Assembly: GCA_020634115.1 (NCBI GenBank)
Contig: JACKCH010000016.1
Span: 62,001-126,000, forward strand
Origin: Anaerolineaceae bacterium
GTDB taxonomy: Bacteria > Chloroflexota > Anaerolineae > Aggregatilineales > Phototrophicaceae
DNA length: 64,000 nucleotides
Direction: 5' to 3'
A program made the translations under genes and the position numbers. Under the pieces are notes generated by a model that made no database searches, was not told the origin of the DNA, and saw only the letters and a list, made by a program, of their open reading frames with translations. Shown one piece after another: positions 26,540 through 37,000 of the stretch (positions are counted from its first letter, which is position 1; each line of letters starts with the position of its first letter).

Positions 26540-29500
26540 TTATCGAAACTGATATAGAACATTGGGCGAACTGCTATCAAGTCGAACGATAGCGGATGGG
26601 TCTGTTGCCCGTGCTGGCGGGAAGATAAATTGCTGTTCACGGCGAGTACGCCGATTCCAGATGCGAATAGTCCCACTGCTAGAGCTTGTCGCAATCAAGA
26701 TTCCATCTGGTGAGAATGCCATCGAGAGGAGCGATGCTCGGGTATCGAAGGTCTGCAGCAAAGCACCGTTCGTCGCATCCCAGTACCGCAACGTACCATC
26801 CAGGCTCGTCGTGATTATCTGAGTTTCATCAGGCGACCACTTTGCCTGTGTGATGATGTCCGTATGTCCTTCCAGAGCAAAAAGTTGTTCACCCGATTCC
26901 ACATCCCATACTGTGGGAGACTCCTGCAAACTGTGGATGAGTATGCGATTGCCGTCACTTGACCAGGCGGTATCATAGAGAATCGCTTCTGGATTAATTG
27001 GTGGCGTAGAGACCGGCAAAGTGTGAATTGCTTGTCCGGTATTCGCATCCCAGATAGTTGCATTTCCATCTACAGAGGTTGTGACAACCCGACTACCATC
27101 CGGTGAAAAACTCGCGCCATAGATATTCATGGGCTGGGGTGAATCGGGCAGGCTAAGAAGCAATTCACCTGTATTTGCCTTCCATAAACGTACTGTTCCA
27201 TCGCCAGAGGTTGTAACAATCTGACTGCCATTTGGCGACCATGCCACATCAAATAAGGCAGCATTCTCGTGATTGAGCAAGAACAGCGTTTGGCCTGTCG
27301 CTGCGTCCCAGACCCGTGCTGTGTTATCCGCCGAAATTGAAACCAGACGGGCGCTATCCGGCGACCATGCCATGAATAGAATATCAGCGCCATGACCTGA
27401 CAATTCTTGTTGTAAGTCGCCAGTGCTTACGTTCCATATAAGTGCCTTATGGTCATCACTGTATGTCACGATTCGAGTTCCATCCGGTGACCAGAGACCA
27501 CGTGCGAATGCCAAAATCGAACTATGGTGATTCTCAAAACGATAGTTCTCTTCGCCTGTTGCCACATTCCAGACAATTACGGTTCCATCGTCTTCGCCCG
27601 CCAGCACTTGAGTCCCATCGGGTGACCACTGCACGCCATACAGTGACCCATATTGGGGCAAGTCTCCCGGTACAATCGGGACACGGGTTGCAGTAGGTGA
27701 TGGCGTAAAGGTAGGAGTCACGCTTGGTGTTGGCGTTCGTGAGGGTGTTACTGTGACCTGAGTCAAATCAAGCGTTGGTGACGGTGTCAGAGACGGAAGC
27801 GGTGTAAATGTTGGTGCATAACCGGAAGCATCACAGGTCGGCGCAATTTCAAAGCGGAGACGTTCACTGCAGGTGAAGTTATACGACACCCGATTGGCTT
27901 GTGTCCAGCGCAGCAGCGTTTCAATATCACTGTCAATTCGCCAGCGCTGGATTGTGTTAGCCAATATATTGTCCCGTTTGAATGTAACCGTTGAGAACTC
28001 CGTTTCATCTGGCGAGTAGGCAATATCAGAAATACTTTCTTCTGCCTCAATCTGGCGGATGGGCTGTCCGGTTGCAACATCCCATATGAATATCAATCCA
28101 TCATTTCCGCCAGAAATAGCGCGAGTGGCATCCCGATTAAAAGTTATACCGACGACAGGCGCACGATGCCCGACAAAACGGCGCAACACTGTGCCTGTTG
28201 TTGTTTCATACAACAGGAGTTCATACTCATTGTTCGTCACGAGAATAAGCGAGCCATCGGTGCTAGCCGCAAAGGCTTTCGTAGCGGGAGACGCGGGTAC
28301 GGTATAGCGAAGTTGCCCGGTAGGTAATTCCCAGACATAGAGCGTCTTTTCAGTGCAATTGCTGATGACGACAGCGCCGTTATCGCCGCTGACAGCAGCG
28401 CATCCAACCCCGATCAGCAGTGATTCATCGGCTGTCACAGCGACATTTGCTACGCCATAAGGAATTGAGATTGTAGACTGGTTGATAGGTGTGCCGTCTT
28501 GTGCATCCCAGAATAAAATACGTCCATCTTCGCTACCCGTGATAATGGTCTGTTCGTTTGCAATCCCTGCAATCCCTGTAATCGTTTTAATATGTGCTTG
28601 AACCGACCACTCTATACGATCACTATCATAGTCGTAACGGAGCAACATTCCCGACAGCGAACCGACTATCACATCGCCATTATCCAGAACAGCAAGCGTG
28701 TTTGCACCACCATTTATAGGAACCTGGCGATACATTGTGGCTGTGCTTGTATCATAGGCGCGGACACCGGTTGATTCACCAATCCACAACGTACTGCCAG
28801 ACGAATCATAGGAACTCGTCCAAATATAATTTCCACCCAATCCAGCGGATGGGAGATCATCAGAGCGGAGCAAGGGTTCGCCAAGTACCGCGTTGCTAGC
28901 GAAATCGCCGTCCCAGATGCCAAGTTGTCCATTTTGTGTTTCTATCATGATGTAGCGTCCATCGGGGCTGAAACTCATTGTCGCAGGAAGTGTCGTATCG
29001 GGATGGTAGGTGTGAATTAGGGTTCCTGTTTCAGTTTCCCAGAGTTGAACCTCACCCAGACTTGCCGTCAAAAAGCGGCTGCCACCCAAGCCAAAAGACA
29101 CGCTACGCACTTGTGAGTCAACAGGTTGGTAGTTTTGTTGGCGAATTCCGGTTTCGGTGTCATAAAGGAAGAGTCCCGGTTTTCCTAATGTCCCATTACT
29201 GCAAAGGAGGTACTGACCGTTTGGGTGCCTCGCCGTAGCCTGACACCCGTCAGCGCCAGCCAGGACAGTATCATCCCGAGTTTCATTGGTTTTCCAATTC
29301 CACGCATGAATATTGCCGCCACCATATGAATCAATGCGGTAAACCCACACACCGTCCAGGCTGGCAACCGTTGTAGGAATAATGGCGGCAGATTCACCTG
29401 GAATCAGGCTATTCTGGTAGGCTCCATCAGCACGCCAAACAAAAATCGCCCCGTTAAGATCACTAGAATAGAAAGAGCTACCGTCGCCCAGATAACCGCC

Positions 29501-32236
29501 ACCTGTAATGGCTGAGCTATGCCCGGCAAGTGATATGCTGCTTTTTTGTTCGAGATTCCAGAGGTGTAGTTCCGGGGTGTTTCTGCCGAGAATATCGCCA
29601 CCCCCTGATACTAAGTGTTGGCTGTCAGGGCTAAAGGACAGCATGTTTATGGTTTCTTGATGTCCCTCCAGATCATAAAGCGGCAGGAGGGTGATAGCAT
29701 CCCAGATACGTAAAGTCCCATTGTTGGTACCTGTCGCAAGCAAACGCCCATCAGAACTGAATGCTATCGCACTGACATAGTCTGGTGCTGCCGTTACATC
29801 TAATGCAAGAATCAGTTCACCGCCACGATAGGCAAGTTGGGATAGGGCTGCCTGTGCCAGTGGTGGGGGATTTGGAATAACGTTAGCTTGCTGTGCGAGA
29901 GCGAGTGCTACCGATTCACTACGTTCGCTCTCGTTCCGTGCCTGAAATGCCAGCGCAAGACTCCTTGATTCGAGCGCACTGCGTTCGGAAGTAGCAGCCG
30001 CATTGTACGATTGTTCCTGCTGATCGAGGGCATAAATTGATAGAACAACGGCAACCACCAGAGCGATGGCGAAGATTACTGCGGCTAATCGCGTCCGATT
30101 AAGTGACTGCTGTTGGAGTTTACGTTGCCGCTCCTGTTCTTGCTGGTCAAACACCGTGCTTGCTTCAATAAAAATACGTTGAACTTCAAGCGCATCGTTC
30201 CGTAGCAGCCAATCGCGTGCCGCAAACAAACGGTTGCCTCGAAGCAGAAAACTGGTATCACTGCGCCCCGTACTATCCCAACTTCTTGCGAATGCTAGAA
30301 TATCGCTTCCCAGCCTTAGATCTGCCCGGCTTTCTTGAATCCATCCGGCAAGTTTGCTCCAGTGTGTGATGAGCGCCTCGTGACTGACTTCGTAGTATGT
30401 TTCTGCCTCACCTGTCGTATCATCAGCTAGTGGAATGGATGCCACCAATAAGCGATGTTGAGCATCGGTCAATGTTGCTAAAACGTCGTCAACATCAGTT
30501 TCAGAAACACCACTGAGATGTAGTTCAGATCGCCTCATGCTCTGTCGGGTCACAAGTTCTTCGCCAACGTTGACCAACCGTAGCAACAATCGGCGCAACA
30601 CTTCGCGTTTTGTATCGCTTAGGTTGTTGTATACTTTGTCTGCGACATCGGCCAGCGCCCCCTGCACGCCTCCCATATTGTGGTAGGCATTGTTGGTAAG
30701 GACACGACCCAACCTGAGGTCAAAGAGTCCTTTGAGTGCATATTGTAATAGCGGGAGCGATCCAGGTTGTGAGCGAACATCTTCGAGAATCTGGTCAACC
30801 AGACCATCCTCGAAAACAACCCCTGCCTTTTTTGCAGGAGTTTCAATACTTTGCCGTAGTTCCTCGCGTGACATCTCAGTGGCGATATCGAGGTTATCAC
30901 GCACGAGTTCCGCCAGTTCGGGTGTGCTACTGAGGCGGTCAAAGAAATCTGACCGCATCGTTAGCAGTAATTGCACACGTCCGCCTGGTTTACGAATGGC
31001 ATAGAGCAGAAGATCAAGAAATTGCTGGCGATCACTTTCATTTGCCTGTGTGAACAACTCCTCGAATTGGTCAACGACGATAACAAACCGTGCGTCTGCG
31101 GGTGAACCTATCATGAGTTCGGCGGCGATATCATCGACCGCACGACTATCCCCACGTAACCACTGGCGGGTTGAAGAAGCTTCTACCTCGCGTCGCTGAT
31201 GCAATCGGTCTGCCAGTGCATTCACGGGGCTATCGCCGGGACGGATAATAAGGGTCTCCCAAAAGGGGAAATTTCGTCGCAGCTTCGGCAATAGCCCAGC
31301 CCGAACCAAAGACGACTTACCACTCCCACTTGCCCCCATGACGGCTAACAAACGGGGTTTCTTGGGATCAATTAAGGATGTCAGTAAATGTTGAACTGCA
31401 TCATCCCGTCCGGCGAAATATTCAGCATCGACCTCCAGAAAGACTTCCAGGCCTCGAAACGGATTCGGCAGATCGACGGGGTCGTAGCGTTCAATCACAA
31501 AGCTATCTGGCGGTGTATAACCAGGAAGCGACAGGATGAGTTCGCTCAGGCTTTTTCCGTAGCGTTCTGGTTGGCTGAAATCAATACAGTGCAAATTCGC
31601 TAACCAGCTAATGCTCTCAATGGTTTTAAGTTCTGCTATGCAGTCTTGAAACAGTATGGGGAAGATGGTTTTTTGCTGGGCTTGGGCATGAAGCAATTCC
31701 TGACGAGCGACTTCACTATGGATGGAGTCTGACGAAAGGCAAAAGACGAAATAATCAGTTTCATCAACACCACTCTTGATCTTATTTAGCCAATTTTCCC
31801 CGCCTTTTATTTTGTCACGGTCATACCAGACTCGCAGTCCGGCATCCATCAAGTCGTTCACAAGGCGACGGGCAAATAGTTCATTTCTGCGCGAGTAAGA
31901 GACAAAGAGACGGTCAAGGCGCGGAGGTGGTGGCAGGCTAAAGCTGGGGCGAAATGAGTCGATACGCTGCTTTATATCGAAGCCGACTTGCTCACGAGCA
32001 AATTCTAGCACCGCCCATAATATGGGACGTCCGTCTCGTAGTGTGCCCGCTTTTGTCAGCGTATCTATCAGATGGGGGACGAAGTCAGCTGTGGAGCCTG
32101 AATAGTCGATACGATTCAGCACCGGTTCACCATAGAGCGCACGCAAAAGGAATGTGCGCCTATTGGCCTCGGACTCCAGAAGTGGCTCAAGGACTTCAAT
32201 TATCTGTTCAACAACTGATAACTCAAGCGGCTTCAT
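26540..32236 (-). CDS. TIR - nSTAND NTPase - TM - double WD40 propeller protein
   Basis: 1898 residues from the ATG at 32236 (a GTG at 32254 is also possible). Domains (numbered from 32254): a helical effector-associated-like domain at 10-105; TIR at 114-245 (RLFVSYSRRNELFARRLVND; candidate catalytic E186 in EVARQELLHA); nSTAND1 with Walker A GASGSGKSS at about 307 and VIVVDQFEELF; one TM segment at about 722-742 (LAAVIFAIALVVAVVLSIYA); a first WD40 block at about 800-1480; a TP-rich linker at about 1481-1531; and a second WD40 block to the end. TIR domains can cleave NAD; STAND proteins switch on ligand binding. The TM segment puts the WD40 sensors outside and the TIR/NTPase inside, which is inference. 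Confidence 0.85.
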   Translation of the reverse strand: MKPLELSVVEQIIEVLEPLLESEANRRTFLLRALYGEPVLNRIDYSGSTADFVPHLIDTLTKAGTLRDGRPILWAVLEFAREQVGFDIKQRIDSFRPSFSLPPPPRLDRLFVSYSRRNELFARRLVNDLMDAGLRVWYDRDKIKGGENWLNKIKSGVDETDYFVFCLSSDSIHSEVARQELLHAQAQQKTIFPILFQDCIAELKTIESISWLANLHCIDFSQPERYGKSLSELILSLPGYTPPDSFVIERYDPVDLPNPFRGLEVFLEVDAEYFAGRDDAVQHLLTSLIDPKKPRLLAVMGASGSGKSSLVRAGLLPKLRRNFPFWETLIIRPGDSPVNALADRLHQRREVEASSTRQWLRGDSRAVDDIAAELMIGSPADARFVIVVDQFEELFTQANESDRQQFLDLLLYAIRKPGGRVQLLLTMRSDFFDRLSSTPELAELVRDNLDIATEMSREELRQSIETPAKKAGVVFEDGLVDQILEDVRSQPGSLPLLQYALKGLFDLRLGRVLTNNAYHNMGGVQGALADVADKVYNNLSDTKREVLRRLLLRLVNVGEELVTRQSMRRSELHLSGVSETDVDDVLATLTDAQHRLLVASIPLADDTTGEAETYYEVSHEALITHWSKLAGWIQESRADLRLGSDILAFARSWDSTGRSDTSFLLRGNRLFAARDWLLRNDALEVQRIFIEASTVFDQQEQERQRKLQQQSLNRTRLAAVIFAIALVVAVVLSIYALDQQEQSYNAAATSERSALESRSLALAFQARNESERSESVALALAQQANVIPNPPPLAQAALSQLAYRGGELILALDVTAAPDYVSAIAFSSDGRLLATGTNNGTLRIWDAITLLPLYDLEGHQETINMLSFSPDSQHLVSGGGDILGRNTPELHLWNLEQKSSISLAGHSSAITGGGYLGDGSSFYSSDLNGAIFVWRADGAYQNSLIPGESAAIIPTTVASLDGVWVYRIDSYGGGNIHAWNWKTNETRDDTVLAGADGCQATARHPNGQYLLCSNGTLGKPGLFLYDTETGIRQQNYQPVDSQVRSVSFGLGGSRFLTASLGEVQLWETETGTLIHTYHPDTTLPATMSFSPDGRYIMIETQNGQLGIWDGDFASNAVLGEPLLRSDDLPSAGLGGNYIWTSSYDSSGSTLWIGESTGVRAYDTSTATMYRQVPINGGANTLAVLDNGDVIVGSLSGMLLRYDYDSDRIEWSVQAHIKTITGIAGIANEQTIITGSEDGRILFWDAQDGTPINQSTISIPYGVANVAVTADESLLIGVGCAAVSGDNGAVVISNCTEKTLYVWELPTGQLRYTVPASPATKAFAASTDGSLILVTNNEYELLLYETTTGTVLRRFVGHRAPVVGITFNRDATRAISGGNDGLIFIWDVATGQPIRQIEAEESISDIAYSPDETEFSTVTFKRDNILANTIQRWRIDSDIETLLRWTQANRVSYNFTCSERLRFEIAPTCDASGYAPTFTPLPSLTPSPTLDLTQVTVTPSRTPTPSVTPTFTPSPTATRVPIVPGDLPQYGSLYGVQWSPDGTQVLAGEDDGTVIVWNVATGEENYRFENHHSSILAFARGLWSPDGTRIVTYSDDHKALIWNVSTGDLQQELSGHGADILFMAWSPDSARLVSISADNTARVWDAATGQTLFLLNHENAALFDVAWSPNGSQIVTTSGDGTVRLWKANTGELLLSLPDSPQPMNIYGASFSPDGSRVVTTSVDGNATIWDANTGQAIHTLPVSTPPINPEAILYDTAWSSDGNRILIHSLQESPTVWDVESGEQLFALEGHTDIITQAKWSPDETQIITTSLDGTLRYWDATNGALLQTFDTRASLLSMAFSPDGILIATSSSSGTIRIWNRRTRREQQFIFPPARATDPSAIVRLDSSSPNVLYQFR

Positions 32237-32463
32237 AGTAGGACTCTGCCTCACAAACGTCTATTATCTTCCTGAATGCCAACTTGTCTTTCTGGATCGC
32301 ATTTCATTCTTCTGGCACATAACCCGATGCATATAATTTTGAATATAATATCAGTATGCACTCTCAAGGCCTTACGTTGCAGGTAAATTTGAGAGTATGT
32401 CTGTTCAAAGCGATCTCAGAAAAAGTAGTCGTACTTGCGTTTGACCAAATAGGCGTACGTGAT

Positions 32464-32482
32464 CCCCTTGTTTTACGAGGGG
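32464..32482 (+). other. Leader hairpin overlapping the ribosome-binding region of the AraC gene
   Basis: CCCCT and AGGGG form a short stem around TGTTTTACG directly in front of GGAAAGGAC, the ribosome-binding site of the ATG at 32496. The stem takes up part of the GGGGAAAGGA stretch, so it could modulate initiation. Too short to be sure. Confidence 0.3.
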
Positions 32483-32495
32483 AAAGGACATTATC

Positions 32496-33407
32496 ATGCA
32501 CAAGTCGTCTATACTTCACCCAACCGTTGCGCAGTGGTATACAAATCCACAGCTTCAGCTGTTGACAACCAGCGAATCCCTTGGTTGGAACAATGTAAAT
32601 CTGTTCATCGAACGCCACGAAGTAATTCCAGAGAACACAAATATTCCCAACTGGGAAGATGATGTGTTTGGCCTTCTATTGGAAGGGTCGGCTCGTGTTC
32701 ACATGCGCCTCGTTGATGGAACATCAATCGATGAAAACATTGGCCCACAGGCGTTACAACTCCTTCCTCGTCATAGCGAAATAGAAGTACGCTCAGACGC
32801 GGCGTTGACCTATTCCATCTTAAGAGTTAAACGGCAATTTGTAGCCGAGGCCGCTGCCGCTATTCAGTACGGTGATCCCACAAAGGCTGAGCTGCTCCCC
32901 ACCTTTTTTTTCAATGATTCACTGCTTTACTACCTGGGCGCTGAACTCACCAACGAGACACGAAGTGGCAACCCATTCGGCACCCTCTATGCTGATGCCA
33001 TAACGAACGCACTGACCTTATACCTGCTGCGCCGCTTTTCTACCGGTCGGGTGGTGCGCGATCTATCGAGCAGTCGCTTGACCCCTGAACAACTGCGCTT
33101 GATCGATGAATACATTCACGCACACCTTGAGCAGAAGATTTCGCTAGCGGATTTGGCCGCCTGTCTTCATCTGAGCGTGCCGCATTTTGAGCGTATGTTC
33201 CGTAATACAACCCAGCGGCCTCCCTATCAGTACATATTAGAAATCAGACTCGAACGGGCGAAACTACTGCTGGCGAACAGCCGCCTCTCGATTGTCGAGG
33301 TCGCCCGTCAGTGTGGTTATGCCAACCAGAGCCACTTCACCGCGCACTTTACGCGCCATTTCGGAATATCTCCCGCACGCTTTGCGCGGGGTGTACGCGA
33401 ACGTTAG
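32496..33407 (+). CDS. AraC-family transcriptional regulator (paralogue of 20648-21595)
   Basis: 303 residues. A cupin-like sensor half (about 1-190) precedes the double HTH (LADLAACLHLSVPHFERMFR, VEVARQCGYANQSHFTAHFT) ending FGISPARFARGVRER. A good site GGAAAGGA lies 8 bp before the ATG. It is divergent from the TIR-nSTAND gene, with a 259-bp shared control region, and may regulate it. Similarity to the first AraC protein extends over the sensor half, so the ligands may be related. Confidence 0.88.
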   Translation: MHKSSILHPTVAQWYTNPQLQLLTTSESLGWNNVNLFIERHEVIPENTNIPNWEDDVFGLLLEGSARVHMRLVDGTSIDENIGPQALQLLPRHSEIEVRSDAALTYSILRVKRQFVAEAAAAIQYGDPTKAELLPTFFFNDSLLYYLGAELTNETRSGNPFGTLYADAITNALTLYLLRRFSTGRVVRDLSSSRLTPEQLRLIDEYIHAHLEQKISLADLAACLHLSVPHFERMFRNTTQRPPYQYILEIRLERAKLLLANSRLSIVEVARQCGYANQSHFTAHFTRHFGISPARFARGVRER

Positions 33408-33505
33408 CCACTCCTTCTTATACAATTCGGTGACAGAAACGTAGGCAACGCAGAAAGCCTGGCATGGTCAAAGCGGGACTCGACGGTTCCATTGACAATC
33501 GAGGC

Positions 33506-33832
33506 TCACTTGCAAAACTGATTTGGGTCTGTAGGGTCACGGTGATAAGATGTCTCAAGATGGGTAGCATTGCTCCTCAACGTTAAGTATTCTGAAAAGC
33601 TCCCGGTTCCGATGCACTCGAATTCGAACGTATAGCTCTCAGCCTCGCCATCCGATGGCGTGAGAGTAAGTTGGTTATCCTCAATGTCGAATATCCCCTG
33701 TATCGACTTAAACGGACTTGAGTAAGCGTATGCGCCGACATCGGTGAACTGAAAGCGTATGTACTGACCATTGCCGAGGCCGTTGTACCACTTGCCAATG
33801 AGGCGGTGCCCTGTCAGAATGCTGTTAGCCAT
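33506..33832 (-). CDS. Small hypothetical protein, predicted beta-rich
   Basis: 108 residues, no signal peptide, no TM segment. Alternating hydrophobic pattern (HRLIGKWYNGLGNGQYIRFQ, IQGIFDIEDNQLTLTPSDGE) suggests a small beta-barrel of lipocalin-like kind. No family recognised. No strong ribosome-binding site is seen before the ATG. It stands alone between the AraC gene and the large protease-like gene. Confidence 0.5.
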   Translation of the reverse strand: MANSILTGHRLIGKWYNGLGNGQYIRFQFTDVGAYAYSSPFKSIQGIFDIEDNQLTLTPSDGEAESYTFEFECIGTGSFSEYLTLRSNATHLETSYHRDPTDPNQFCK

Positions 33833-34032
33833 GGTAGGTCATCTTACAATTCTCGCGTCATAATATTCTAGGAATTTATGAGACAATTTCTGAGGACAAC
33901 TCGATTTGTACCAAGAAACGCAATGGGGCAAAACATAAGTAAGAACCAGTAATGTCATGTCAGCAGCGCCCTTTTTGCTATGTCCTCAGTTTAGGCTGCA
34001 TCCGAGTGTTGGCGAATTATCATGATTCCCGT

Positions 34033-37000
34033 CTAGAATGTTGCTACAATCGAACCCATATAGTTAGCTTCCAATGCATCCACAGTTGTGGCTAATGTCT
34101 TTACTGGTTGCGCCCATGTCCAGTAATCGAAAGTGACTTTGTTGTTCGCTACATCTATTGTTATGGGCGATTCGAGCGTAATCATATGCGTACCATCTCT
34201 GGGGTCTCCCAGTAGTTTCACACTGATCCACAACGCAATATGGTTGTTCGCCTTTTTCTGAATTTTGCTGATATCCTGTCGACTGGTGTCAGTGCTATAG
34301 CTAACAGATTGGTAAAAACCTGTTTGGGTGTACCACTCGCTCATTTCCCGGGCGCTCGTGAGCATAGCTATATTTTCATCTGGAGAACCCTCAAAATCGA
34401 AAAGCCAATTTTCGCTATCTCGAAGTGCTGACATGAGCATCCAGTCTGCCTGAGGGGGGAAATTGGCGTATCTTTTTGCAAGACCGTTGTAATCCGCACC
34501 GCGTAAATCGTCACCAGGAACCACCTTTAAATTACCAAGAAAAGCGACCCCTAGGCTCAGAAGCCCGCTGCCGAACAAATAGAACTGAAGCGGATCTCTC
34601 TGGATGATGTGGTGGTAGAAGGCAGCTGCTGTGCAGAGGCCAATTGGTCCCTGGTCGAATAAGTTGGCATTTCCCTGCAGAAGCTTGAGTCTTTCAAGAA
34701 CCTTCACTCGATCAAGATTGGGCCAGCTTGTTGTTGTCGAACCCGCCTGACCAGTATTCGGTATCGTTTTAGGGAACTGCCACAAGACGCCGCTGCCGAT
34801 AATGTCTTGTGTCAAATCAGACTTCTGTTGGTCATTAAGCCCCAATTCATCCGCTGCCTTGGCGACTTCTTTCGCCACTTGTAAGTTGTCGTAGCGCTCA
34901 GCAGGAGTCTGTTTCTGCGATTGCCGGTTGCTGGAAGTGCCCGATTGTGTCCTGGTTGCATCTACCTTTTGCTTGGCAGCAGCCGCACCCTTCACCATCT
35001 CAGCGAGTGTCGTGTTCGTGCCATCGACCAGCTTGCCAAGGATCATCGACGCTTCATCGAGGCCCGACATATCGCGGAAGATGTCGGGTGTTCCAAGCAG
35101 TTTGAGAGCGGCGGCAAGGCCTGCCGGGTCAGGGGCTGCTGGTGTGGGTGCAATCTGGATAACATTCGATGGTAGTTGCGCCGGTGTGATATTTGGCGTC
35201 TGACCCTGAGGGCCTGGTTCAATACCTGTAATCGCTGGTGGTTCCTCGGTGGTCATTACTGTCCAGTCCCACATCCGGGTGATGTCACGCTGTTCGCAGC
35301 TATTGCAGTGGCCGAGTTGGGCCTCTGCAAACAAGCCGCGAGTTGGCAGGGTTACGATAGACTCCTTTGTCTCCAACTCAACAACCTCATCTCTATCTGA
35401 AGGCAGCGGACCGTCATAAATAAATGCCACGTAGTTGCCAGAAACGGCTATTGGTCGGGTGTCTATCGCCGCAAGCAGATCGCTGTCGTAGCCCAGCGCC
35501 ATTTCCAGGTAAATCTGCCGCTCCACCGAGTCCAGTAGAAACCAGATGGCACGGTTGTAATAACCGATGTTTGCATTCAAGTGCTTCAGCAGCATCTTCT
35601 CTTTTACCTCATCCGCATTTTTCGGACTCAAGCTGTCGGTGAGATCCTTGACGGTGCCTGGTGGCTCCGTGCTGGTTGGAGCGCTGACGGTTACTGTTGC
35701 CATAGCGAAGCCATTATTATCAGTCAATGGCCCTCCATCATTAAACCAAAAGCTCAGCTCTCCCTCTTCCTTTGCCTCGAATGTGTAATCCCTTTGAACA
35801 AGGTGGAATTCAGAACCGACCTTAGCAAGAAATGCAAACGATGGAACACCCGGCATGGGCCAGTTCTGGTTTTCCGGCGCGGGATTGCCAGGCTGTCCAT
35901 CGACATCTGAATTTCCAGCACTGCCTCCGCCAAAATTGATGATGTTTCCAACCATCTCTGCGGTGATGTGGAGGGTGCTTCCTTTCTCGATCAACAGCCG
36001 GTTTCCGCCAGACACTGGGAACATCGGAAAGTGGCGAGCATCGACCAATTGACCGGACAAGCTTCCTGTGAAATAGGTGGGATCGGTTGAGTCACCAGGG
36101 TCGCCCGTTTCATCGGGGTAGATATCGATTTCCAGTCGCACCAACGCATCGAAAAACGGAAGCAAAGACTGATTGAGCAGCGCCTGCTCCAGAATCGTTC
36201 GGAACCGGATCGCAATTTCCCTGGTGGCGAAGGTAACTGTTGAGAAAGGAATTAACACCGCTTGTCGCCTACCAACAAACTCTGTGCATAACCGAAAATG
36301 GCGCAGCACCTCGTAATATTGAACAGTCAGTGCGTGACAATGATTGTGGTTCGCCACACGTCGTGTCTGGACATTGTTCATCTCGGCCTGAGACGCCTGC
36401 ACGATGACGGTGCTGTTCAGGCTCCGGGTATAGGATGTACTCTGCGTTATCGTATCGTGCAGTTCCTGCAAGGAGTCCGCCTCCAGATTACGGTTACCCC
36501 AGGAATTCTTCGTGCCGCCTCCAGCAGCCCAGTTTCCGGTGTACTGCCCATATTCTTTAGCATCATAGGCCATTCCGCTCGAAAGCCCACCTGCCCATGA
36601 CCAGCCTCCCTGGCTTTCCTTGAGACCGGCATCAATTGTCTCCTCGATTGTTCGATCTCGGTTCTGCCAATGAACGAGGTTTTCTTTTGCCGTTACGCTG
36701 TCGAAGCGACTGGCTGCATCGTTGCGTGACCATTCAATGACGGCGAGCTGCGTACTTTCACCGGGCGCCAGTGGCAGGCTGTACTTGATTTCTCCCAATG
36801 AATGCCCAATAGCATACCAGCGCTGCCGATAGTCCAGCACATCTGCAAACTTGACTCTTAGGGGTGATTTGTCAAGATCTTTGGTGATATCGACCGATCG
36901 CTCTAGGGATGCGTCAACCGTGTCGAGATCACCCTCCCCGCCCCTGCGAACTATTACCCGATAGAAAAGATGCTCCTGGATAGGCAGTGTCGACGGCACC

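Noticed and set aside
36298..36600. Several open frames of 60-140 codons antisense to the 1167-residue protein gene
   Set aside because: No start signals, domains or context; shadows of the minus-strand gene.
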